A stretch of DNA of 10,898 nucleotides, taken from CAYZRJ01 sp964480825 (lineage in GTDB: Bacteria > Patescibacteriota > WWE3 > UBA101185 > UBA10185). The stretch is from NCBI GenBank assembly GCA_964480825.1, contig CAYZRJ010000021.1:1-10898 (forward strand), given 5' to 3'. Within the stretch, counting starts at the first letter, position 1, and every line of letters starts with the position of its first letter. Position numbers and translations under genes: made by a program. Below the pieces are notes generated by a model. That model did not search any database, was not told the DNA's origin, and was given only the letters and a program-made list of their open reading frames with translations. This document shows positions 5,551-10,096 of this stretch, piece after piece.

Positions 5551-5579
5551 TTGCAGAGTAACGCGGTTTGGAGTACAAT
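5551..5579 (+). promoter_or_regulatory. Promoter of the 117-aa protein module
   Basis: TTGCAG (5551-5556) and TACAAT (5574-5579) are 17 bp apart. CTATAGG directly precedes the -35 box, as at 5004-5010. Confidence 0.75.
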
Positions 5580-5615
5580 AGCCTTTAATCACTTTAATAA
5601 GGACAAGGAGAGAAA

Positions 5616-5969
5616 ATGAGAGAAAGATGGAATAGGTTTATTTACAACCTACCTTGGTGGTGGATCTTGATACCAATTGGCGTGGTGCTTGTCCCTTTGT
5701 TGCTACTAATAGTTTCTGACTTCGAAAAAAGTAGTCAATCGACTTCGTCTGAATGGCTCCATAATAGCGAGACTCTTACAATTGAAGGTTATCAGTTCAC
5801 AATGGACGAAACCGAGCCAGATGGGTGCACATCAGTTCAACATACGAAAAATTTAAGCGAAACGGATATTTTTTGGGTGATTTGCGATGGGTTAGAGTCC
5901 CCAATTTATTTCCAATGTTCTATTGCGTGTATCGTTCGTGCACCATATGAAATGGAAATCAAGAAGTAA
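5616..5969 (+). CDS. Hypothetical 117-aa membrane-anchored protein with four Cys
   Basis: The ATG at 5616 follows AAGGAG (5605-5610) at good spacing. A basic N-terminus (MRERWNRF) and a Trp-rich hydrophobic helix at about 14-33 (PWWWILIPIGVVLVP onward) form a signal anchor, so the remaining 80 or so residues should lie outside the membrane. This part starts with a Ser/Thr-rich linker (39-52) and contains four cysteines at 71, 90, 101 and 105, which could form two disulfides. Its pattern of alternating hydrophobic residues suggests a small beta domain. I do not recognise the family. The gene has its own promoter and terminator, with R1 on the left and R2 on the right, so it is another single-gene module. 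A role at the cell surface is inference from topology only. Confidence 0.8.
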   Translation: MRERWNRFIYNLPWWWILIPIGVVLVPLLLLIVSDFEKSSQSTSSEWLHNSETLTIEGYQFTMDETEPDGCTSVQHTKNLSETDIFWVICDGLESPIYFQCSIACIVRAPYEMEIKK

Positions 5970-5985
5970 GATAACCTCATATTTG

Positions 5986-6024
5986 AAACGCCTCGATGCT
6001 AAACCCGCTCCGAGGTGTTTTCTT
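5986..6024 (+). terminator. Terminator of the 117-aa gene module
   Basis: AAACGCCTCG (5986-5995) pairs with CGAGGTGTTT (6011-6020), including one G-T pair, and is followed by TCTTT. Repeat R2b begins 17 bases later. Confidence 0.75.
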
Positions 6025-6041
6025 TACCTATACAAAACACC

Positions 6042-6070
6042 TTCTAACATCCTCCGTTATGCAGAGCCAA
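6042..6070 (+). repeat. Repeat family R2, copy b
   Basis: TTCTAACATCCTC, then CGTTATGC, then AGAGCCAA. It differs from copy a at three positions. It is preceded by ACACC, as is copy c. It lies just after the terminator of the 117-aa module and before the convergent EamA-like gene. Confidence 0.8.
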
Positions 6071-6100
6071 ATATATAGTGAGAACGTGGCGGGGTAACTA

Positions 6101-6529
6101 TTATTTCGTAACAATCAAAAACAATCCTAGAAGCGAAAGGAGAAACCCTACTGCGTACTTAACATTTATACCCTCTTTGAGTAGAAGAATACCTAAAATA
6201 CTAGCAAACAGAACGGTACCTACCCTTACAAGGGGTGAACCGATAGACAGATTTGTCCCCGTGGCAAACATTTTTATATAGAAAATTGTCACCAAACCAA
6301 CAGCAACTCCTCCTAATACGGAAAACAAAATACCACTAGTTTTATAGGTAAAAACGTTTTCACCATTTATTTTGGAATAGATAACATAAATAAGAACTAC
6401 TAAAGCGGCTACAATGTTAATAATGAAACCACTGACACCCTCGTTTATCTTTCCTGACGCTAATTTTAAAAAAAAATCGAACAACCCGTAAAAGAACAAG
6501 GCGAGCAATGCGTACGTCAACCAATTCAT
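6101..6529 (-). CDS. Half-size EamA/DMT-superfamily membrane transporter
   Basis: This 142-aa very hydrophobic protein has about five membrane helices (roughly 4-24, 34-52, 67-87, 95-115 and 122-140), the size of a single EamA repeat rather than the usual ten-helix duplicated transporter. EamA hallmarks include a start resembling NWLTYALLALFFYGLFDFF, a G-rich fourth segment, and the ending LKEGINVKYAVGFLLSLLGLFLI, where a Glu before a short loop and a final Gly-rich helix are typical. Such half-size members work as dimers, and the substrate cannot be read from the sequence. The ATG at 6529 lacks a Shine-Dalgarno site, and TATAAT ends six bases upstream, so the mRNA is probably leaderless. It is convergent with the 117-aa gene and divergent from the 93-aa gene, and may be older than the plus-strand modules. 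Confidence 0.8.
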   Translation of the reverse strand: MNWLTYALLALFFYGLFDFFLKLASGKINEGVSGFIINIVAALVVLIYVIYSKINGENVFTYKTSGILFSVLGGVAVGLVTIFYIKMFATGTNLSIGSPLVRVGTVLFASILGILLLKEGINVKYAVGFLLSLLGLFLIVTK

Positions 6530-6535
6530 AAATTA

Positions 6536-6541
6536 ATTATA
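6536..6541 (-). promoter_or_regulatory. -10 box of the EamA-like gene (leaderless)
   Basis: A perfect TATAAT on the minus strand ends six bases before the ATG at 6529, so the start codon would be at the transcript 5' end. The -35 region is not consensus. Confidence 0.6.
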
Positions 6542-6591
6542 CAAGAAATGGTGCTAAACACGATGGGTTAAGTATTAAACTGTCGGTCTTA

Positions 6592-6605
6592 AATTGTCCA
6601 CAATT
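6592..6605. repeat. Short inverted repeat upstream of the 93-aa gene promoter
   Basis: AATTGT (6592-6597) and ACAATT (6600-6605) are separated by CC. They lie in the divergent intergenic region about 20 bp before the -35 box at 6625 and could be a regulator site. Only one copy is seen. Confidence 0.3.
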
Positions 6606-6624
6606 CGGTACCATATACTAGAGG

Positions 6625-6653
6625 TTGACTATACTGTCGTTTTAAGCTATAAT
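6625..6653 (+). promoter_or_regulatory. Promoter of the 93-aa membrane protein
   Basis: TTGACT (6625-6630) and a perfect TATAAT (6648-6653) with 17-bp spacing. CTAGAGG precedes the -35 box, close to the CTATAGG of the promoters at 5011 and 5551. Confidence 0.9.
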
Positions 6654-6688
6654 AAAAAGCATCAAACCATAAACTAATAGGAGAAAAT

Positions 6689-6970
6689 ATGACTACTTTT
6701 ATTCTCGCCGGTATTGCTGAAATGCTTGTGCATGCTTTCGCAATCATGCAACTGTGGAACTGGTTCGTCGTTCCCAGCCTCAAAGCCCCGGCACTAACAC
6801 TGGTACCGGCCACGGGTATCTCGCTTTTGATTTCCGTTTTCACATTCAATCCAATGGATGATAACGTGGAAAAAATGTTAAACAAAGGGATCGGGCGCTC
6901 ACTCTTCGACAGCTTTGCCATGCCAATCCTGTATTTGATCGTTGGATGGATCCTTTCCTGGTTTATGTAA
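6689..6970 (+). CDS. Hypothetical 93-aa membrane protein
   Basis: The ATG at 6689 is preceded by TAGGAG (6678-6683). The product has three hydrophobic segments at about 4-27, 36-52 and 72-92. The first ends in an aromatic cluster, LWNWFVVP at 22-29. A short loop between segments two and three carries NPMDDNVEKMLNKGIGRS (54-71). The last helix ends in WILSWFM at the C-terminus. The size and helix count are holin-like, but no dual-start or lysis context is visible and I do not recognise a family. Codon use is less AT-rich than in the neighbouring EamA-like gene, in keeping with acquisition from elsewhere. Its own promoter, Shine-Dalgarno site and terminator make it a stand-alone module, with R2c following 14 bases after the terminator. 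Confidence 0.8.
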   Translation: MTTFILAGIAEMLVHAFAIMQLWNWFVVPSLKAPALTLVPATGISLLISVFTFNPMDDNVEKMLNKGIGRSLFDSFAMPILYLIVGWILSWFM

Positions 6971-6980
6971 CCCGCACAGG

Positions 6981-7018
6981 GACCTTTCTTCGATTTCGAG
7001 GAAAGGTTCTTCTTTTTT
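6981..7018 (+). terminator. Terminator of the 93-aa gene module
   Basis: GACCTTTCTTCGA pairs with TCGAGGAAAGGTTC with few interruptions (about 6981-6993 and 6996-7009) and is followed by a T-rich tail, TTCTTTTTT. Confidence 0.85.
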
Positions 7019-7031
7019 ATAAAAGACACCT

Positions 7032-7051
7032 TTCTAACATCCTCTGCTATG
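7032..7051 (+). repeat. Repeat family R2, copy c (truncated)
   Basis: TTCTAACATCCTCTGCTATG matches copy a exactly over 20 bases. The AGAGCCAA end is missing and replaced by AAAGTTATAG. ACACC precedes it, as for copy b. The loss of the right half suggests a secondary deletion or a half-site. Confidence 0.7.
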
Positions 7052-7065
7052 AAAGTTATAGAAAT

Positions 7066-7090
7066 ACCTTTTTGTGCACAAAGGTTTTTT
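7066..7090 (+). terminator. Orphan terminator between R2c and mscL
   Basis: ACCTTT (7066-7071) pairs with AAAGGT (7080-7085), with TGTGCACA in the loop region, and is followed by TTTTTT through 7090. No plus-strand gene lies between the previous terminator (7018) and this one, so it may be what remains of a lost module, or an insulator for mscL. Confidence 0.55.
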
Positions 7091-7148
7091 AGTTGTTGAT
7101 TATCTTGAAATTCATCCATAAAGTTATTTATGCAAAAAATTACGCTAG

Positions 7149-7176
7149 TTGACATCGTAGCTATACCCACCATAAT
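7149..7176 (+). promoter_or_regulatory. Promoter of mscL
   Basis: A perfect TTGACA (7149-7154) and CATAAT (7171-7176) are 16 bp apart. Transcription would begin at about 7183-7184, exactly where the MscL homology begins. Confidence 0.8.
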
Positions 7177-7183
7177 TTACTAA

Positions 7184-7624
7184 ATAATTCAAGGTTTTAA
7201 AAAGTTTATTTTAAAAGGTAATGTGGTAGATTTAGCTGTCGGTGTCGTCGTCGGCGTATCCTTTGGCGCTGTTGTTACTGCCCTGGTAAAAGATGTGATC
7301 ACCCCGATAATCGGAATCTTCGGAGGTACACCGGATTTTTCAGCATTAAGTTTTACTATCAATGGAAGTAAATTCTTAATTGGAGATTTTATTAATTCAT
7401 TACTTTCATTTTTAACAATATCGACAGTTATATATGTTTTTGTAGTAATTCCCATGAACAAATTGACGGAAATAACAAAAAAAGAAAAGCCGGTTGATCC
7501 TATAACTAAAAAGTGCTCGGAATGTTTAAGCGATATCCCAGTGAATGCTAGGCGTTGCGCTTATTGTGCTTCCGTTATTGTTCCTAACAATAGCCAACAA
7601 ACAACTATATTAAAATACCAATAA
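7184..7624 (+). CDS. mscL: Large-conductance mechanosensitive channel MscL with C-terminal zinc ribbon; start codon apparently ATA
   Basis: MscL forms a homopentameric inner-membrane pore that opens under membrane tension during osmotic downshock. From 7184 the frame reads IIQGFKKFILKGNVVDLAVG, the canonical N-terminal amphipathic helix and start of TM1, and it continues through the conserved TM1 (to about residue 45), a periplasmic loop and TM2 (about 66-90). A zinc ribbon follows, with Cys at 111, 114, 125 and 128 (CSEC and CAYC), as in many MscL proteins of uncultured bacteria. The first codon of the conserved region is ATA, and a TAA precedes it in frame, so no ATG, GTG or TTG covers the N-terminus. 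The first conventional start, GTG at 7223, would remove 13 residues of the gating helix. Either ATA or ATT is used, the gene is damaged, or the base is an error. No Shine-Dalgarno site; the layout is leaderless. No terminator is seen before R1c. Confidence 0.88.
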   Translation: MIQGFKKFILKGNVVDLAVGVVVGVSFGAVVTALVKDVITPIIGIFGGTPDFSALSFTINGSKFLIGDFINSLLSFLTISTVIYVFVVIPMNKLTEITKKEKPVDPITKKCSECLSDIPVNARRCAYCASVIVPNNSQQTTILKYQ

Positions 7625-7650
7625 TTGAATTCTTTTACACAAACCCTTTT

Positions 7651-7684
7651 CATGCTTACAGAACATGTCAACCGAAGGGAGCCA
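7651..7684 (+). repeat. Repeat family R1, copy c
   Basis: CATGCTTACAGAACATGT, then CAACCGAA and GGGAGCCA, agreeing with copy a at 31 of 34 positions. The core is GAAGGGAGCCA here, one G shorter than the tRNA end. It lies between mscL and the promoter of the 169-aa gene, whose -35 box begins 14 bases after the repeat. Confidence 0.85.
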
Positions 7685-7697
7685 CGAAACTATGGGT

Positions 7698-7726
7698 TTG
7701 ACTATTATCAGATTTTGCGTTAAAAT
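7698..7726 (+). promoter_or_regulatory. Promoter of the 169-aa protein
   Basis: TTGACT (7698-7703) and TAAAAT (7721-7726) have 17-bp spacing. CTATGGGT before the -35 box resembles CTATAGG at the other module promoters. Confidence 0.8.
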
Positions 7727-7761
7727 CACAGCATCTTTTCAAAAGTTGACTGGAGGAACGA

Positions 7762-8271
7762 ATGCAAACGGATCTTGATCTACACTGGTATCGGGTGTAC
7801 GTAAAAAATCCCGAGGATTTCGACGCCGAGTTTATTGAACTTTGTCTACAACGTTTTGGCATGAACAAAAATGGAGCAAAGAAACATTACGAAATGTTAA
7901 AAAGACATTGTCCAACAGGGTTCACATATGCATGCCGCACAAATACTGGTGAGGGTGAGTATGTACGACTTGCCAATGATGCCAATTACACGGTTGTTGA
8001 AGCACCCTGCTTCGACGACCTAGGTGAACCTCTTCCTGAATATGCATATGTGTTCAAATATGCTCCGGAATCAATTATACCTGCTGACTACCAGAGAATT
8101 ATCACAGCACCCGAAAATACAGTTGTAAATGTATGCTGGGGTAGTCTTACAGGGAGAATAGAATACGGATCAGCTAAACGTTTGGCTGGAAGATGGTATA
8201 TTTACGGACAAAGTAATCCTCATGCCAACGGTAGACCGTGTGCTACACCCACGGGTTGGTATAAGCGATAA
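7762..8271 (+). CDS. Hypothetical 169-aa soluble protein
   Basis: The ATG at 7762 is preceded by TGGAGGA, with good Shine-Dalgarno spacing. The product has no signal peptide or membrane segment. The N-terminal half starts with LDLHWYRVYVKNPEDFDAEFIELCLQ (about 5-30), likely a beta strand plus helix, and a basic helix, KNGAKKHYEMLKRHC (36-50). The second half is rich in aromatics and beta-type sequence, with VVNVCWGSLTGRIEYG at 121-136 and a C-terminal GRWYIYGQSNP then TPTGWYKR. Six cysteines are scattered (28, 50, 58, 83, 125, 160) without a metal-site spacing. I do not recognise the family. The gene has its own promoter and terminator between two R1 repeats. By context it is cargo of the array; an immunity or defence role is possible but not shown. 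Confidence 0.8.
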   Translation: MQTDLDLHWYRVYVKNPEDFDAEFIELCLQRFGMNKNGAKKHYEMLKRHCPTGFTYACRTNTGEGEYVRLANDANYTVVEAPCFDDLGEPLPEYAYVFKYAPESIIPADYQRIITAPENTVVNVCWGSLTGRIEYGSAKRLAGRWYIYGQSNPHANGRPCATPTGWYKR

Positions 8272-8304
8272 CACAAGTAAAGTTGAATGAAACAAGTTTC
8301 AAAC

Positions 8305-8345
8305 GAACCTCAACCGAATAAAATCGACTGAGGTTCTTCTTTTTA
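8305..8345 (+). terminator. Terminator of the 169-aa gene module
   Basis: GAACCTCA (8305-8312) pairs perfectly with TGAGGTTC (8329-8336) and is followed by TTCTTTTTA. Confidence 0.85.
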
Positions 8346-8402
8346 TATAAAAATCTCTAGCTCTGATAACTTAATTAAACTCAAATCAGCCCCCCTGTTC
8401 CT

Positions 8403-8426
8403 GAACATGTTAACCAAGGGGAGCCA
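8403..8426 (+). repeat. Repeat family R1, copy d (right-most)
   Basis: GAACATGTTAACC, then AAGGGGAGCCA: 23 of 24 bases as in copy a, and the nine-base end identical to the tRNA-Asn 3' end. The stop codon of the minus-strand nucleotidyltransferase begins two bases beyond it. No further R1 or R2 copy is found to the right, so this is the candidate outer boundary of the array. Confidence 0.85.
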
Positions 8427-8427
8427 G

Positions 8428-9069
8428 TTACAAATCTTGTAGTCTGTTTCTCGACAATAATGAAATTTCCCGTATAAAAAACTGCTTTACTTCTTTCCAT
8501 TCTTTTTCTACCTCTACAGCCCGTTCAGGCAAATTCTCTGCGTCGTCAAAATATACTAAAGACCTTAAGATATGGGGTGTAAAGCTTCCTTGGCGAGCGT
8601 ATTTTTTATCATTTAACTTAATAATATGCTCAAGTGTCCACCCTTTACTTTTAGATATCTTATATACGTCAAAAAAATCTCTTTTTAATCCTCTTCCCGC
8701 TATAGCTTCTAACTTCATGGCTACAATATCTTCAATGGACGCAATATTAAAGTTTAAAAATTCCGTTGTATCTTTTAAAAGCTGATATTGATAATAAAAT
8801 AGACTTATTTCTGTATCCTTTGACTTTCCGTGAACAGTTTGCCAAGAAGTGGAAATTGGTAGAAATTCAGAAATGTTTTTATCGAACTTTTGCTTTATTT
8901 CGTTTAAATCAAACTCTATTGGGGAGTAGATATCTAAATCATACGAGTTTCTATGGTTTAACCACAAAGCAAGTGCAGTCCCACCTGCTAAATAACTTTT
9001 AGGCGGGGTGATTTTATTTAATATACCCAAGATGCTTTTGGCGTTTTCTGTAAGTCTTTGTTCAAACAT
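8428..9069 (-). CDS. Nucleotidyltransferase of the AbiEii/AbiGii toxin family (second, distinct copy)
   Basis: This 213-aa protein has the nucleotidyltransferase signature near its N-terminus: YLAGGTALALWL at 26-37 (GGTA at 29-32) and YDLDIYS at 43-49 with acids D44 and D46. Further along come IASIEDIVAMKLEAIAGRGLKRDFFDVY, where the K and the RDxxD motif match the AbiEii fold. It is not close to the AbiEii at 3493; the subfamily is the one often found beside a DUF6922 partner. The start at 9069 matches the family N-terminus (MFEQRLTENAKSIL). It overlaps the upstream gene by 52 bp, so translation is probably coupled. Its stop is almost inside R1d, so the module boundary has been kept or formed precisely at the gene end. 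The likely role is the toxin half of a toxin-antitoxin pair. Confidence 0.85.
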   Translation of the reverse strand: MFEQRLTENAKSILGILNKITPPKSYLAGGTALALWLNHRNSYDLDIYSPIEFDLNEIKQKFDKNISEFLPISTSWQTVHGKSKDTEISLFYYQYQLLKDTTEFLNFNIASIEDIVAMKLEAIAGRGLKRDFFDVYKISKSKGWTLEHIIKLNDKKYARQGSFTPHILRSLVYFDDAENLPERAVEVEKEWKEVKQFFIREISLLSRNRLQDL

Positions 9070-9320
9070 AATATTTCGCTTTGATTAACGTTTAAAAAAT
9101 AGCTCCAAAAATAAGTTTCTTTTGGCGTTAGTTGTCTGGAAGTTTTTAGAACCGTGGAAATATCCTCGTTAGAATATGTCTTTACCATCCATTTCCAACC
9201 ATCCAATGTCGAGTTTTTTAAAAGAGTTTGGATGATATATTCCTTATCTCTTTGGCTATCTAGGTCTTTTATACTCGAGCTTGGAAATAGAGGTTGAAAT
9301 TCAGAAGAAATAGCACTCAT
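9018..9320 (-). CDS. DUF6922-like partner of the nucleotidyltransferase (putative antitoxin)
   Basis: This 100-aa soluble protein has the DUF6922 pattern. FPSSSIKDLDSQRDKEYIIQ (about 12-31) is a version of the FWD-x-LD-x-x-KDK-x-FII opening. LDGWKWMVKTYSNEDISTVLKTSRQLTPKETYFWSYFL (about 39-76) is the family's helical core, with W-x-W, KTY, SR-x-L and FW. Such proteins are commonly encoded directly upstream of AbiEii-type nucleotidyltransferases and are presumed antitoxins or regulators. The ATG at 9320 has no Shine-Dalgarno site, and TATAAT ends six bases before it, indicating a leaderless mRNA. The 52-bp overlap with the toxin gene supports one operon. The function is inference from gene pairing. 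Confidence 0.75.
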   Translation of the reverse strand: MSAISSEFQPLFPSSSIKDLDSQRDKEYIIQTLLKNSTLDGWKWMVKTYSNEDISTVLKTSRQLTPKETYFWSYFLNVNQSEILCLNKDLQKTPKASWVY

Positions 9321-9326
9321 AGTACC

Positions 9327-9332
9327 ATTATA
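9327..9332 (-). promoter_or_regulatory. -10 box of the DUF6922-nucleotidyltransferase operon (leaderless)
   Basis: A perfect TATAAT on the minus strand is followed by six bases and then the ATG at 9320. The -35 region is poor. Confidence 0.6.
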
Positions 9333-9404
9333 CTAAAAAATGTGTCTGGCTACTACGCGGTTTTCTTATATTTAGTATTTGTAGTACAATCGGAACAACA
9401 AATC

Positions 9405-10052
9405 CTAATCAGTACGAAAACTCTGAACAATCTGTGACAATGCGGGCTCATATTTTTCCCAACGTTGTTGGATTGCCATTGTCATTAAACCGTAAAAACG
9501 TTCGTCCTTAATTATCAAAAAAAACTTTGCCTGAAAATCATTGCTGCCGTTTCGATAAGTGTAGTTATAAACATGGGCGTCGAGATTACCAACTTTGGTA
9601 TCACTATCATCGGTGAATGTTGCTGTTGGGTAATCCGTTTCTAGCTGTAATTTCATTATTTCGACCTGAGTTTCCCACTTTGCACCCACCAACGAACCGG
9701 AAAGAGGAATTGAATAAATAATTATTCCGGCTATAGCTTCATTTGGGGAATCAGCCTCTAAATCAGTTGAGTAAATAACTGTACTGCCCTTTAAAGGTTC
9801 TTGTTTCCACCCGCTAGGATATTTTATGGAATAGGTATTTTCTGCGTCTGTATATGCCTCGGTCAGATCAATTTTTTGTTTTTCAGGATTGGCGGCAACT
9901 GGTTTGGTAGTATCAGTTTCAGAAGGAGTTTTAGAAATAGACGCGCTAAACTTAAGTGCTCCGGAAGCAAGTAAAATGCCCACAACAAGCACTCCGCCAA
10001 CGATCAACATCGGTATCAGAGCAAAACCTTTTTGGGCAGTTTTTCTGTTCAC
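9405..10052 (-). CDS. Membrane-anchored PsbP-like protein (paralogue 2)
   Basis: This 215-aa protein begins with QKGFALIPMLIVGGVLVVGILLASG (about 7-31), a single helix of the pilin-like GFIPL type common in CPR surface proteins. It lacks the Glu5 of true type IV pilins, so it is probably a signal anchor. A Thr/Pro-rich linker (about 39-60) leads to an extracytoplasmic domain opening with YSIKYPSGWKQE (74-85), the hallmark start of PsbP/DUF1795-like folds, and ending in a hydrophobic strand-helix pair (FYGLMTMA, then LSQIVQSF). The start is GTG at 10052 with no Shine-Dalgarno sequence. It lies 44 bp after the paralogue at 10097 and shares its layout, so the two are probably co-transcribed. The ligand or partner is unknown. 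Confidence 0.75.
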   Translation of the reverse strand: MNRKTAQKGFALIPMLIVGGVLVVGILLASGALKFSASISKTPSETDTTKPVAANPEKQKIDLTEAYTDAENTYSIKYPSGWKQEPLKGSTVIYSTDLEADSPNEAIAGIIIYSIPLSGSLVGAKWETQVEIMKLQLETDYPTATFTDDSDTKVGNLDAHVYNYTYRNGSNDFQAKFFLIIKDERFYGLMTMAIQQRWEKYEPALSQIVQSFRTD

Positions 10053-10096
10053 AATCTATAGTCTGACTCTAATCAAAAACGTTGTCAATAAATATT

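Noticed and set aside
3274..7051. R2 repeats as integron attC sites (TTCTAAC resembles R'' and CGTTATGC resembles R')
   Set aside because: Only about seven bases separate the two boxes, they are not complementary to each other, there is no folded L''/L' structure, no tyrosine integron integrase is present, and the modules carry their own promoters and vary in strand.
6589..7173. Minus-strand 194-aa frame
   Set aside because: Most of it is antisense to the 93-aa gene and runs through two terminators and a promoter. Only its first 60 codons look protein-like, and these may be a relic linked to R2c.
7189..7461. Minus-strand 90-aa frame inside mscL
   Set aside because: Pure antisense shadow; the plus strand has unmistakable MscL sequence.
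3274..8426. CRISPR array
   Set aside because: The repeats are kilobase-spaced, imperfect and separated by genes, with no uniform spacers or cas genes.
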